From contig NC_088791.1 in the NCBI RefSeq assembly GCF_011386835.1, positions 27,006,998-27,070,997 on the forward strand: a DNA stretch of 64,000 nucleotides, in the 5' to 3' direction. The number at the start of each line of letters is the position of its first letter. The first letter of the stretch is position 1. Below are positions 42,939 through 55,293 of the stretch, piece by piece. This DNA comes from Chrysemys picta bellii. Its lineage: Eukaryota; Chordata; Testudines; Emydidae. Below the pieces are notes generated by a model. That model made no database searches. It had not been told where the DNA came from and saw nothing but the letters and a program-made list of their open reading frames with translations. The position numbers were made by a program, and so were the translations under genes.

Positions 42939-44460
42939 GGGCCGGATTAATGCAGGGGCTTTAGGGGCTGCAGCCCAGGGCCTCATACGCTCCACCAAAA
43001 ATGACATTTTTTGTTACCAATCTGCCTGAGGAGTCAGGTAATCAGGCTGAGGCCGCAGGATCATTAGGGGAGGAGATGGAGGAGCACACCAAGTGACTAA
43101 ATTTTAAAGCTTTATTAATAAAATAACAGCGGTGAGTGCTGGGTGCTCCCTATGTCACTCAGGGAAAGAAAGAAAGCGTTAGTGCCCGTGTTCAGACCCA
43201 TTTTCATACTCACACACGCACAACCTGAGGCTGGCCAAGCCTCGGTGTAACGTCAGAAGAGGGAGAAAGGTGGACAAGAGTTCTGTCCTGTGCACAGGAC
43301 ATCCAGGGTCCGCTGTTGATCTCTGACTTGCTTTAACTCTCAGGAGGGCTTTAAGCCCTGTGTTCTTCTGGGGCATTTCATACAAGGACCTCTGTCCCCC
43401 ATGCTCTTTGTACCAGTCCAAACCGGCTTTCTGTGGCTTCCTTAGCTTTTCCAAAACACACGGGCTTCAGGGACGCGAAACTGTTGTTTTTTCCCCCTCT
43501 CTGGCCTTTATTGTCTCACTAGTTTTTGCAATCCCCTGCAGTCTTGTTCAGCTTACTTCTCTTTTCTCACGGTTGGCTGGGGGTTGGGTAAGATACAAAT
43601 ATGGCTGCAGGCTTCTTGGCTGCATAGTCTGTTCGAGCGCCGTGACCTTGAACTGGAGCCTGCGTCTTATTTTGGACTGAGCTGAGGTGTTGAGTTAACC
43701 CGTTCTTTTCTCTCTTCCTCCCGCTTTGGCCTCTCACAACCTGCAAAGGAATTTTTCACTCCACACTCACACCTTCAGCCCTCCCCTAAAATCCTTTCCA
43801 GTGCATCATAAAGCATTAGCAATATACAATGCTGGTTCTTACCCAGGGGACCCCCATGGGGGGAGCAATTTTATTGTGACAAGGGGTCCCCGCAGACCAG
43901 ATACAGTCTGCTGCTTCTTTTCATCCAGCCTCCAGCAAGTCTGTGCGACGGGCCGGACACTGGCTCCCAAGCCTTGGCGCTACCGCCCCCTCCCCGGGCT
44001 GGAGCCATAAGCGCCAGCTCGCCAATATGCCCCGGCAGCCCTTAGGCAAGGGACGTTCAGAGAATCTCTGCGCACTGACCCCAGCGCCAGCTCCGCAGCT
44101 CCCAATGGGAGCTGCAGGGGTGGCGCCTGCAGGCATGGGCAGCATGCACTGCACAGAGTGGCCTGCCCTTCTGCCTAGGGGATGGACATACCGGCCTCCT
44201 CGGGAAGCAGAGCAGCATGGAGCCAGGGCAGGCAGGGATCCTGCCTTAGCCCTGCTGCACCACTGACCAGGAGCTGCCCGAGGTAAGTGCCTCCCACCCA
44301 GAGCCTGCACCCCCAACCCCCTGTCCCATTCCTGGTCCCACTCCAGAGTCCACCCTCCCAGCTGGAGCTGCACCCCCTCCCACACTCCAATCGTCTGCTC
44401 CAGCCCTGAGCCCACTCCCCCACTCCAAACCTCCAGGGCCCCCACAAAATCTAATAGCCC
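42939..44460. mobile_element. Probable hAT-derived composite, GC-rich right half
   Basis: GGGCCGGATTAATGC on the left and CTAATAGCCC on the right, with flanks TGGACCCA (42931-42938) and TGGGCCCA (44461-44468), agree with a CAGGG-type hAT with a 7-of-8 TSD. The right part (43925-44450) has the GC-rich, ATGGGAGCTGCAGG-bearing interior seen in the 28.5-kb hAT. The middle (about 43090-43920) looks like another insertion, with TTTATTAATAAAATAAC at its left edge (a reversed polyadenylation signal), but I could not define its ends. Confidence 0.45.
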
Positions 44461-44479
44461 TGGGCCCACAGGAGAGTTT

Positions 44480-45175
44480 ATCCAGCCATGCCTGGACCAG
44501 GAGCTGAGCTGCACCAACTCCTGCCCCCAGAGGAGGACCCTGAGGAGCTGCCAGGACTGCCATCTGACAAGTACCCCGAGGAGCTGCTGGGACTGCTGTC
44601 TGAGTACCCTGAGGAGATGGAGGACCCCTGCACTATGGAGCCCGATTCCCAAACTGTGGTAGGAAGTAGCTCAGAGAAACCAGAGTTTAGTCTGTTTTTG
44701 CTGCCATAGTGCAAATCAGTGTGTTTTGGTGGGATTCCCTCTGTCAACAGTGACAGATACTTCCTCCACTGTTAGGGCCCTGGGCTGGGACCTGGTGGAG
44801 TAGAGTGGGCTTGAGTCCCCCTACCCCCTGCTGCCAACCCCCTACCCACCTTAGTATGAACGACCTGTGTTTGTCTGCTGACTGCACAGCCAGGGAAGTG
44901 GGCTATCGACTGTTGCTGCTCTGCCCCATCCAAAGGACTGAGCCGGACTGCATTGGCTGTCTGCCCCAGCAAGAGAGTGTTGTGTATTTGGTTGTTGTGG
45001 TAATAGAATCTTGTGTTGCTATGGCAACTGAGTTAGATTATTAGGGGATAGCCCAGCCAGTTTGGGCTGGCTGTTGGTTAGTTCTGTGTGTGGCAATAAA
45101 TGGCTGCTTCAAGGTTTACAGCTCTCTGTGTCTCCAGTGATTTCTTCCTAAAACTGTTGCCCCCAAGGATATAAC
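44480..45175 (+). mobile_element. LTR-like fragment with polyadenylation signal
   Basis: CAGTGTGTTTTGGTGGGATT, then TAGGGCCCTGGGCTGGGACC and TGGTGGAGT, parallels the LTR at 30.3-30.45 kb. Further on, GTGGCAATAAATGGCTGC (about 45092) and the end GGATATAACA resemble an LTR R-U5 terminus. The left boundary is not clear, and a frame at 44490-44709 (PEELPGLPSDKYPEELLGLL) is a small internal repeat, not a gene. Confidence 0.45.
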
Positions 45176-45464
45176 AGAGAGCTGGGCTAAAGATAGCCTA
45201 TTGCTCTGGCCCGCCCATAGGGCTGAGCCTATGTTTGCTGTCTGCGCTAGCCACACGGCTGCGTTAAAAACTGCTCCTTGCTCTGTCCTGCCCAGAGCAC
45301 CAGACTGTGTGGGCTGTCTGTCCTGGCAAGGAGGCTAAGCTAAAGAAAGATTTGTTGCTAAGCTTCACCCAAGGGGCTATAGAGAGGTAACTTGCTAATT
45401 GACTTTTAAGCCATAGTGGCCTCTCTCTGAGCCTGAGGGATGACTGCTAATCCACTACATTTCC

Positions 45465-45610
45465 ATTTTACAGATGCAAAACTGACACACAGACAGGTTA
45501 AGCAGCTTGTCCAAGGTCACACAGGAAGTCCATGGCAGAACAGAGAATTCAACCAGGCTCTGCCATCGCCTAAGCAAGTACCCTAACCACTGGACCATCC
45601 TTCCCCTGCA
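45465..45610 (-). mobile_element. MIR-like CORE-SINE, antisense
   Basis: Read on the minus strand: AAGGATGGTCCAGTGGTTAG (A box), GGTACTTGCTTAGGCGATGG, GGTTGAATTCTCTGTTCTGC (B box) and CTTGGACAAGCTGCTTAACC, then CTGTAAAATGG at the tail. The order and boxes identify a tRNA-headed CORE-SINE. Confidence 0.8.
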
Positions 45611-48219
45611 ATAGGTTACTAGAGAAATCTAGAATGTTTCCACTGTAGCTAGAATATGGAGTTGAATGACCTTTTCAATATAATAAATAATCAATAGCCA
45701 GTAGTGAATCAGCTTGGGCAACTTCAGAGAACTGGAATCGGTGAATAACTGCACAAGAGCAGGAGATTTTTGCTAATTTCATAGTAGTTGGGAAGCACCA
45801 TGTAACAATTTTGAGGCATATTCAAAAATACAGAACAGTTAAGCTAATACATGATATTCAGCTATTTATCTCTTCCACATAAATTACTGAGATCTTTGTT
45901 CCTCAATTAGGTACAAAGTCTTTTATTCTGTGACAATTTGTTAGAGCTCCCTGTATAATCAGCCTGAGAAGGAACCAAATTCCCATTGAGTAAAAGAGAA
46001 TATCTTCAAAGGGAAGTGACTTTCCAATAAGTATTTCTAATAGCTGGCTGAGCAGCAAAACTATGTACCTGTATTTGTAGATACAAGCTCTGTGTATTCT
46101 GAGTGGTTCAATTTCCTTTTGTTGAACCACTACTCAGCCAACTCCAGGTCATCAGTTCCTGACACTTTTGGAGTGAGGATGATTGGCTGCAAACAAAGTT
46201 ACTTTCTAATATTTTGTTTTTTTAAACTATGGAAAAAATTATTAATAGAAATGGTACAGTTTCTGCTCGGTCACTGAGTTATGTTATATTGAAGGTAGGA
46301 GAACAATTTCTGTGAAACTAGTATGCAATTTTCTATTAGCTTTAGTATATTTAATATTTTCTGGGTTTGGGGAAGAGAGAGGGAAGGAATTATCTATTTT
46401 GCTGCCATGCACAAAAATATCTGTTTTAAGATGGAGCAAAATTCTGCCTTTGCACTAAACAAGTTATTCAGTGCCTTTAGTAGCATTTTGGCCTTTCCCT
46501 TTTGTATAAGTTCTTTTGAAATGCCTTTTGGTTATTCTCAGTAGCAAATCTTGGACACGTGAGAATCTATTCCAGAATTTTTATAATGACAAAAAAGTGA
46601 CTGAGGAAAAGCAAAGGGAGAATGGGGAAAGGTGTAGAGAGCTGGAGCTGTGTGGAAAAACCCATGGTATTTTGAAACCACAATGGATAAACCAAATATA
46701 ATGGTCATGGGCTCCCCTGACAGAGTGAACTCACATTAGTTACAGAAAATAAATTAACACTTTACTCAGAATGGCCACCTGGGCATTAAAGGCTGTACTC
46801 TGTAATATAAAACAATAGCCCTTCACTGATCCAAGTAAAATATTGTCAGTCAGGCCCCTGCCCTGGCCTGGCCAGGTTTCTTGACAGAACAGCCTGTCTC
46901 CCTTCTCTCTCTCAACTTCACCCAGAACTGGCCCATGAAAAAAGCAGCCAGCTTTTTTTATGTTGCCTGATGGGCCCTGATTGGCCTCTGCGTGCTCCTG
47001 GCCCTTCTAGCCACTGGAGTTTCCCAACTTTATAACAGGGACAAACTAAATTTCCTGCCCATTGCAACCTTGTTGAGCAACAAGAGAGAAACTGCAAGAT
47101 GGCAAAACAGTCGAATATACCAGTAAGTGTGTTATAAGTGAGTAGCAGGACTATAAAGTTGACATGGAATTTTACAGAGATTTTAAAATGGGAATATTAT
47201 GTTGAAATAACCAACTGCCTGAAAGAATACGAGCTGCTGCATTCTGTATAAGCTGCATTCTGCAGATAACACGGTCGGTAACTCCTGCAAACAAAGAATT
47301 GCAATAATCCAGCCTTTAAAAGGCAAAGCATTTATCATCAATTCTAAATCCCTCTCCACCAGCAAGCGTCTCAGCCTGGTGATATTTCAGAGATGGTACA
47401 AAGATAGTGTCTCAAGTCTGTCACCAAGCTATCTATTGATCAGTCCCATGACAATATAACAGCCAAGCTCTTAAGCCTCGAAGATGGATGTCAGAGCGCA
47501 ATTTCAGATGTGATCACCAGGATAGAAGCCTCACTCAGCAAATGCTTCCCAACCTCTCTCTGCTAGAGCCCTTCTCCCCTACTTGTGATTTATATTTTGG
47601 AGGATGGGCTCTCTGTCCATGTCTCTTTTCACTATGTTCCAGCACAGCTGCTACAGTCTCCCTCTCCCTGCCTTCTCTTTCCTATTCTTTTCTGCCTCTG
47701 TTCTTGTTTCCTTTTCTGTTGGAGTGGGGTGGGATGGGGTGGGGTGTGGGGGTTGCTTGTTATTTGGCTCCTCCCTCATTGATGGCTTCATGAATGTTGC
47801 TAAGGCAGAGAAGTTAAATAGATATGAGCAATATCAGCACAGCAATGAAAACCAATTACAATTCCTTTTGATGGCCCCTAATTGCAGCTTATAAATGCAA
47901 AGAAGGAGTGGTCCAAGCAAAGAATTCTTATACACGCCACATTGGAAAAAACCCTGGATATGACGGCAATTGTCCCACAGGAACCATCACCAGCCTTGGT
48001 GATGAATATAATTCGAAACAGATAATTCAGCTACTGCAATCATGCTAAAAAGACAAGCCTAAACAGTAGCATCAAATGCTGCCACCAGCCTAAAAAAACT
48101 TAAGAATCTGCGTCACCACTGCCTTACTCCAGTTTTACATCAGTGAAATTACAACAGGGCACAATGGGAGTAAGGCAGCAGGGACTCGGGCCTAGGAACT
48201 CGAGGAAAGCTTGAATCAG
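45611..48219. other. Non-coding, mostly AT-rich; old LINE-like antisense text
   Basis: No gene recognised. At 46860-47050 the sequence has a minus-strand TATA-like CTGTTATAAAGTTGG and could be part of an LTR, but no termini were found. The part at 47160-47480 and 47900-48120 reads like a diverged antisense LINE 3' region interrupted by a pyrimidine-rich stretch (47550-47770). Confidence 0.4.
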
Positions 48220-48719
48220 CTGCAATCTTGGAAAAGGTTTAGAAAAGGGCAACATGTGAGGAGAGCTTAATAAGAGTGGGGCTTTTCAGCTGGAAAAGAG
48301 ACAACTCAGGGGGATAGGATAGAGATCTATAAAATCTATAGGGGTCCCAAAGGAAATTAATAGGAAACAGGATTAAAACAAACAAAAGGAAGTATTTCTT
48401 CACACAACACACAGTCAACCTGTGGAACTCTTTGCCAGAGGATGTTGTGAAGGCCAAGACTATAACAGGTTTAAAAAAGAACTAGATAAATTCATGGAGG
48501 ATAGGTCTATCAATGGCTATTAGCCAGGGTGGGCAGGGATGGTGTCCCTCGCCTCTGTTTGCCAGAAGTTGAGAATGGGTGACAGGAGCTGGATCACTTG
48601 GTGATTATCTGTTCTGTTCATGCCCTCTGAAGCACCTGGCTTTGGCCACTGTCAGAAGACAGGATACTGGGCTAGATGGACCTTTGGTCTGACCCAGTAT
48701 GGCCATTCTTATGTTCTAA
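48220..48719 (+). mobile_element. L3/CR1-like LINE 3' end
   Basis: The text GTATTTCTTCACACAACACA, CAACCTGTGGAACTCTTTGC, AGATAAATTCATGGAGGATA and GACAGGATACTGGGCTAGAT ends at GGCCATTCTTATGTTCT. This is the C-terminal coding part and 3' UTR of the common amniote L3/CR1 class. Fragmentary frames show FFTQHTVNLWNSLPEDVV-like content with stops. Confidence 0.85.
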
Positions 48720-49708
48720 CCTGCAAGCCATCATACATCTTAAGAAAGGAGCTGTCTGTGCCACCTTGTGCTCTGATCAATGTTTTCAAATACACCACAT
48801 GTTTTGGGGGGCCCAGAGCAAAATCTGAAACTGAGCTCTTCTCCCCCCGCCCCCCCCCGGCTTCCAAAAAACCCAGGGTGAAAAAACACTGAAGGGAAGC
48901 CCTGGGGGAATGAGGGAGGTGGTGTTCAAAGAGTGAGCCTGCCCAGCACTCACCCCACAGCAGTGGCTCCCCTCCTACAGAGCTGCTTCTGTCTCCCCAC
49001 TCTCCACTCTGAGCATTGTGACCTGGCACACAGGATCACAGCAGCAAACCTGAATGGTGCCATGACCCCATGCACCAGGTGTCAATGCTAATCAATCAAA
49101 TTTGGCCTGGTTGCCCCTCCATCATGTTGGAGGAGTGGCCAGGCCGAACCTGACTGGCCCTACAACCCTGTGTACCACGTTGCAATGGCACTCTGTTTCA
49201 GGGCCCTTTCAAATGGGGTCTTACGCCTGCTCCTGGGAGACCCTGTGACCAAGATGAGTTTGCCACTGAATATAACTATCTTTTTTTAAGCACTTTTGAT
49301 ACAAAAACATAAATGGAAATTAGACACATCTTTGGCTGATGAGAAAATTTTCTAGACCCAAAGAGTTATTATTGCCAGTTTAAAATTTGATGTAATAAAT
49401 TAATTTCACTAAACTCTTAATTGTTGTTGTCAAAATTGATAAATATTTTCTCCACAATTGTCAAGTCCTGCCGGGATCACAATCATATGTTGTGAATCCT
49501 AAATACTGTCACATCAGCAAAATCAGACTCCGCCACCTGAGTAAAGATGCTCAATATCCCTAAGCCATTGATGAAGGGAGCAGTCATAGAATCATGGTAA
49601 TTTGCAATCAGCCTTCAAAACTGAGTTTATGCACAAACAGCTAAGCACTAAGAAATGATGAATGCCTACAATTCTCAGTGAAGTAAAGTGCTCAGTTCAG
49701 GTGCTTAG
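48720..49708. other. No recognisable gene
   Basis: A C-run near 48840-48860 is followed by mixed sequence with AGGAGTGGCCAGGC-like words. No paired termini are seen. Confidence 0.45.
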
Positions 49709-50293
49709 TGTTACAACCTGGCCCAGTAACCTTAGGACACACTCCCAGGCTCAGATCTCTTGGCTGATGCCCCACCTTGGCACATGGAGTGCTGTGCTAA
49801 TCCCCCAAATCAGTGTCTGAAACCTCTTAAGTCCCCCCAGTCACTTATATACACTTCCTTAGAACTCCAGCTAGGCTTTGGGCTCTCTCTCTTAGCCTGG
49901 GGGGAAAATATGGCAGAAAGCAAGGAACACAGTCTCAGCAAAGGAATTTCTTAACCATAGTCAGTTTTCTCTTCAGAGCACTAAAGAGTTACAGATCTTT
50001 GAAAAACAACAATAGTCCTGAGATGCCCCTTTCATGCCTGAGATGCCCCCGTGATGTCTAATGGGGATGGGTCAATAGTTGAGAGACAGTCAATATCCCT
50101 CGATTGCCTTCTTGATGGTTTCTCAGTGATAGTCCTTCAACGATGTGTCAAACACCTTTCCTGGGCGGGGCCACTGTCTGGAATGCAATGCAATAAGCTG
50201 CCTTAGGCAACTTTAGACATGTGGTTAGCACATAACACAAAATGGAGTTCACCATTTGCAGACATATCCCAATCTGCCACCCTCAACACCACA
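49709..50293 (-). mobile_element. Probable LTR, antisense
   Basis: The plus-strand start TGTTACAACCTGG and end CCTCAACACCACA are compatible with TG...CA ends. On the minus strand a TATA box, GTGTATATAAGTGACTGG, lies about 400 bp in, preceded by GGGCGGGGCCACTG-like GC text. No clean TSD was found, so the limits are approximate. Confidence 0.5.
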
Positions 50294-50437
50294 TAGGTTG
50301 TATTCTGAAGTAATTACAAAGCTGGTATAGACATTGTCCAGAGGCCAATAAATTAATGAGGGATTTGGGGGTTAAGAGCCTGACTATGAAATTATAAAGG
50401 GTTGTTGGTAGTTAGGTATATCTCCATATATTTATCT

Positions 50438-50610
50438 CATAGAGCTGGAAGGGACCCTGAAAGGTCATGGAGTCCAGCCCCCTGCCTTCACTAGCAGGAC
50501 CAAGTCCTGATTTTTGCCCCAGAACCCTAAGTGGCCCCCCTCAAGGATTGAACTCACAACCCTGGGTTTATCAGGGGAATGCTCAAACCACCGAGCTATC
50601 CCTTCCCCTA
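50438..50610 (-). mobile_element. tRNA-derived SINE with CR1/L3-type tail
   Basis: On the minus strand: GGATAGCTCGGTGGTTTGAG (A box), CATTCCCCTGATAAACCCAG and GGTTGTGAGTTCAATCC (B box), which is the 5' half of a tRNA, then a linker and the tail GGACTCCATGACCTTTCAGG, GTCCCTTCCAGCTCTATGAG. The tail copies a CR1-type LINE 3' end, the usual way such SINEs borrow LINE machinery. Not a functional tRNA gene: it lacks a full cloverleaf. Confidence 0.88.
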
Positions 50611-52151
50611 GGTATAATATTCTGAAAATAGATTGCCTTAGCACTAACATGAGTATACTAGTGCTCAATCATATGCAATTTCCATTCAAAAAAGACATGC
50701 ACTCTCATTAAGCCCCATTAACTTTGAGGTATCTTTCTTTCACATTCAATAGTCTTAATATCAGAGTGTACCAATGGGGAGAGCAAGGAATATAGTCCAC
50801 TATAGGCAACAGTGGAGCTGTTTCCTCTAAAACGATACACCTATATCTGTCAAGTATTCTTGAAACAACTTCAACAGATCTTGAATTTTTAATCAGATTC
50901 CTAAGTTCAGAGACAGAAATCAATGTGCTCAAACAGTTGGTATCCCAACATATCTAGGATGTCAGGTTACAGAGACTGCTGTAAAATGAAACAAAAAAGG
51001 CAACTACATTTTAAAAAGAGTGATCAAAAAATGGTACGAAAACGAAGAACGGCTGCTGAAAAGTAGATAAAGGCAGGTCAGCAGAAATGGCCAGAAAGAG
51101 CAAGAAGTAACCAGTGCTAGAGCCTGCTTCTTCATTCCACCCCATGTTCTGCCAGCATAAAGGGGGCAGAAATGCCCACAGAGAATACCCCTGCTGTAAA
51201 GTAGCTTCCCAGCTGGAGCTAATGAATGTAACTACAACAATCCTCTTGGCCCCAGCACAGAGGGCATACCTGCAGCAGTGGGGAACATAGCTGAGTGCAC
51301 AGCACTTTGGCTATTCTCAGCTGCTACTGAACCTGTGTGGCTATTGGAGCTGACTAAAAGTTACAGCATACAGCTTCAAAACCGCTGTCAGGTGATGAGT
51401 TACGTGCAGGAAAACATGGACCTAGCCCACGTTAAAGAAAACACATGCTATATAGATTCTGTACTATATGCTACACACATAGAGACTTGTCAAGAGGAGG
51501 CCATCTACACTGTGTGCAAATACACTGACAATCCAGGACTTCTTGCACATGTCACTTGTCTGCACACAAATCAATCCTCACACTTTTCCTACAAACAGCT
51601 CACATCCACCACAGTAATGACACAGTACCCGTGACATCAGCAGCACATAGGAAACAGAGGCACCCGGAGTATCCCATTCAGCTGGACAAAGGAAAAATTA
51701 GGTGACGTGGTATATGGAATCCATTAGCAGTGCTAAGACATATGACAGTTACAATTTTGTTTCGTTTTTGGAGGTAACGGAGGTAGCTGTTTATGCAAAT
51801 AGAACATTAATATACAAAACATGCAGTACTAAGCAAATGGTACATCGCTCCCACATGCCCACAAAAATCAAGGGATTCTATTAAAATAACAAGCTCTCAA
51901 TAGGGAGCAGAGGATTGTAAACTTAGGGCTGGCATCGTTTAGGCTGACAGCCACCTGGGACTACTCTGACCATTGAGGCTACTAAATTGCAAACAGCTTT
52001 ACCTTGGCCCCCACTAAATCCGTGTGTATCTGTTGCATCTTGTCCTAATGCTAAGTTGTGAGCTACTGGAGCAGGGACTGTCTTTGTTGTATTGGTTTCT
52101 ACAGTGCCTGTCACAGTGGTGTGCTGTTCCCTGACTGGGGCCTCTTGGCAA
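50611..52151. other. Non-coding; old retroposon tail near 52.05 kb
   Basis: A 118-codon frame at 51278-51634 has no domain and is likely chance. At 52050-52150, GTGAGCTACTGGAGCAGGGA, CTGTCTTTGTTGTATTGG and CTGACTGGGGCCTCTTGGC repeat the tail module seen at 31.3 and 39.6 kb. Confidence 0.5.
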
Positions 52152-52153
52152 TA

Positions 52154-52341
52154 CACCTCTACCCCGATATAACGCTGTCCTCGGGAGCCAAAAAATCTTA
52201 CCGCGTTATATGTGAAACTGCGTTATATCGAACTTGCTTTGATCCGCCACAGTGCGCAGCCCCACCCCCCCGGAGCGCTGCTTTACCGCGTTATATCCGA
52301 ATTTGTGTTATATCGGGTCGCGTTATATCGGGGTAGAGGTG
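52154..52341. mobile_element. 188-bp mariner-type MITE
   Basis: CACCTCTACCCCGATATAAC and GTTATATCGGGGTAGAGGTG are perfect inverted ends of at least 20 bp, flanked by TA on both sides, as for Tc1/mariner. GCGTTATAT recurs in both orientations inside. No ORF. Confidence 0.9.
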
Positions 52342-52634
52342 TACTGCAACAAATAAGCATAGGTGACTTGTAATAGCAACAGCCCACTAAGCATAAACAT
52401 ACCCTGCATATATCTCCCAAACCAGCATATTATTTTGCCTTCGTGTATATGAGCTTAAGGTGAAGTATGTATAGTAATCCTGGCCTCAGCACTAGCACCT
52501 GCTGTAGTTTTGAGTTATTGAGATGCTGTTAGGGCCTGCAGTTTTGATGGAGCAGCATGGAATGCTGTCCTGGGAAGGGAATAGTCAGTGGGAAGTTGCT
52601 CGAGCCAAGGGAGGGGGTCGAGTGACATCGGAAG

Positions 52635-52844
52635 CAGGGCCGGCTCCAGGCACCAGCGTAGCAAGCAGGTGCCTGGGGTGGCCAATGAAGAGGAAGGTGG
52701 CACATCCGGCCTTTGGCGGCAATTCGGCGGCGGGGCCATCACTCCCTCTGGGAGAGAAGGACCTGCCACCGAATTGCCGCCGATCGCGATCGCGGCTTCT
52801 TTTTTTTTGTGCTTGGGGCAGCAAAAGCGCTAGAGCCGGCCCTG
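52635..52844. mobile_element. 210-bp non-autonomous hAT, perfect 8-bp TSD
   Basis: The ends CAGGGCCGGCTC and GAGCCGGCCCTG are perfect 12-bp inverted repeats. ATCGGAAG is present on both sides (52627-52634 and 52845-52852). Internal inverted text TTCGGCGGC / GCCGCCGA suggests folding. Same family as 59501-60270. Confidence 0.92.
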
Positions 52845-52852
52845 ATCGGAAG

Positions 52853-53638
52853 AAGCAGCAATTCGGAAAAAAAACTGTTGGAGAAGACAGAGGGAAAGAG
52901 AAGGATCTAGATGCTGAGTTCGTGGCTCAACTGGAGCTGGGGTATGAGGTGAGCAGATAAAATGAAAGAAGAATGGGGGAATAAAAGTAGGGGACTGGGA
53001 AGTGAAAGGGAGGAAAAAGAAGGAAAATAGGACATGTTTCCAGTCAGAAGCAGAATATCATAGAACTGGGAATGCGAGAAGACACTGTTAGAGAAGGGAA
53101 GTAGAGGGAAATAAAATGTACACATGTACTAGAGAGTATTAAGGGGAAAAACCTGAAAGGAAATATAATTGGTGAAAAGGGAATTGATTGAAAAGCTACT
53201 TTGGAGGAAAACAGATCCTGAAACAATAAATGAGAAGCCCAACCACAAAGGACCTAAAGTATATGAACAGAGAGAATGACTATTTGAATATCTATTGCAG
53301 GAATACAGTTCAAAGGCATCTAATGGACAAGTCAGGGCCACTAAGTGAAGAAACCCTGCTTGAAAAGAGATACAACCATCAAATCTAAGGAGCATGACAT
53401 GCCAAAAAGCAGCAAAGGATGTCAGCAAGAGTGGAACTGGACTTAGAAGCAAGGAGAGGAAATGTTGATTCTTCTCTGAAGTAGCACAGTATACAGTTGA
53501 GGAATTTGTTTGTTTGTTTGTTAATAGTGATGCATTTGATATTAACGGCACAAAGTAAGAAAGAGCAGAGTGTACAAGCTTGCAAAGGTCAATGTGCTGG
53601 TAACTTACAGTTTACTATTATAAGGAGTATATACTTGG
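52853..53638. other. Purine-rich non-coding DNA
   Basis: The plus strand is strongly purine-rich (GGGAAGTGAAAGGGAGGAAA-type words) between 52860 and 53220, so long minus-strand open frames arise by composition. No domain was recognised. Confidence 0.5.
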
Positions 53639-53646
53639 TAATAGTC

Positions 53647-54233
53647 TAGGGTTACCATATCTCATAAATAAAAAAAGAGGACCCTCCACGGGCCCTGGCC
53701 CCGCCCATTTCCCCACCCATAGCCCTGCCCCAACTCCGCCCCTTCCCCGCCCTAACTCCGCCCCCTCCTCCCTCCCACACCCAGCCAGGGGGAAAGGGCT
53801 GCCCCAGTGCTACCGGCTTCAGGGTTTGCCGGGCAGCCCCCAGACCCTGCGCCCCCGGCCGGCACTTCCCCAGCGCAGCTGGAGCCCGGGAGGGGAAGCG
53901 CCCAGCCAGGGGCGCAGGGTCTGGAGGCTGCCCGGCAAACCGTGAAGCCGGTAGCGCTCGGGCTTTGGGCAGCCCCTATGCCTCCGGACCCTGTGCCCCC
54001 AGCCGGGCACTTCCCCTCCCGGGCTCCGGCGGCGCAGGGTCTGGAGGCACGGGGCTGCCCGAAGCCGGTAGCGCTCGGGCAGCCCGGCTCTTAAACAGAG
54101 CCGAAGAGTCGGGGAGGAGCAGAGCCGCCATTTTCCCGGACATGTTCGGCTTTTTGGCAATTCCCCCCGGACGGGGGTTTGACTGCCGAAAAGCCGGACA
54201 TGTCCAGGAAAAAGAGGCCGTATGGTAACCCTA
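53647..54233. mobile_element. TAGGGTTACCATA-family DNA transposon, perfect 8-bp TSD
   Basis: TAGGGTTACCATA and TATGGTAACCCTA are perfect ends, and TAATAGTC occurs on both sides (53639-53646 and 54234-54241). The GC-rich body contains a CGGTAGCGCTCGGGC unit twice and inverted CAGACCCTG/CAGGGTCTGG text. The subterminal segment near 54128-54220 has a CCGGACATGT palindrome shared by all members. Non-coding; 8-bp TSD suggests hAT. Confidence 0.88.
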
Positions 54234-54241
54234 TAATAGTC

Positions 54242-55083
54242 TATATTATTTTTATGCTTCTGCTACAACTTTGGGTTTTCCCTTATTAAGCTGTAAAAAT
54301 TCAAAATTATGCCTTTTGTCTTGGTTTGCTGCTGCCTCTCCTCACAGTTAGCCTAGCTTAGCCTAGCCTAGGTCAGCACACATGCAAATAGTGATAACTT
54401 TCAAATCCATTCATTTGCAAGTCATGTAGCAAGCCCATGGGTCATCATGACCCACCACACTCTGTTAATGCCACCAGCTTTTGAACACCATGAAGCATTT
54501 GCAATATCCTGCCAACAATTACACAGCACCTGTTTTTAGACTAAAGCACTAAAAGTGAAAGAATTATAAAAATCCAGAGTAATAGATGAACATGTTTTTT
54601 GCATTGGAAACTGTCTGCACCCTTCCAGCTATGAAAATGCTTTCAGTTCATAAACATCTACTGACATCCACTGGGGGACTAGAGGCCACATAAGTATAAT
54701 CTACAATGGTCTCTGTTTAGATATTGTGCTATTCTGTAAAAATCCTTCTTCACTTTCTGTTCTTGACATGCAGTGATTGGGAATTTAATCAGTTTTCCCC
54801 TGTACAGAAGCAGTTCTTTCATAATATTAGTTCGACCTGGGAAGATAATTAAGGATTGTGCAATTAATCAGCTAAGCAGGCAACTACCACTCCCAGGAAC
54901 CTCCTCCTCACTGATCTGTGACCCTTCGAGTTGGCCATGTATGCACATCCTCTTCCCCTGGCTAGTAGCAAGCCAGGAGCAGCAGGGAAGGTGGGTGCAG
55001 TGGAAACTGCCAGTGAACTGTGTGCAGAGCATGCTTCAGCGGGAATTGGGGAAATGCATATGGAACAGGGCATGACTGTCAGA
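54242..55083. other. No recognisable gene
   Basis: AT-rich sequence with a short TAGCCTAGCTTAGCCTAGCC iteration near 54350. Nothing else noted. Confidence 0.5.
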
Positions 55084-55088
55084 CATTG

Positions 55089-55293
55089 TGTTGTATCCAC
55101 CAAGCAAAGTATTAACAACTTCAACAGAACTTTATTTACAGTGGAAGTCTCTTTTCCAAGCTGTAGCTGCACACTCTGTAACTCTCCCAGCCTCCTCAAC
55201 TCCTCCCCACTCCTTCCTGTTTCCTGTCCTTTCAGACTCTCAACAGCCAGTGCTCCCAGTTCTAATAATCACATGCAGCATCTAAACACCACA
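55089..55293 (-). repeat. 3' LTR of the Gypsy-like element
   Basis: The plus strand starts TGTTGTATCCACC and ends TCTAAACACCACA. It lies against the polypurine tract. ACTTTATTTACAG is the reverse of an AATAAAGT polyadenylation-like signal. Confidence 0.92.

Noticed and set aside
50438..50610. Possible tRNA gene.
   Set aside because: A and B boxes exist but there is no complete cloverleaf and the unit ends in a LINE tail; it is a SINE.
51278..51634. 118-codon plus-strand ORF with many Cys/His/Thr residues.
   Set aside because: No spacing that fits a zinc finger and no conserved motif; likely chance.
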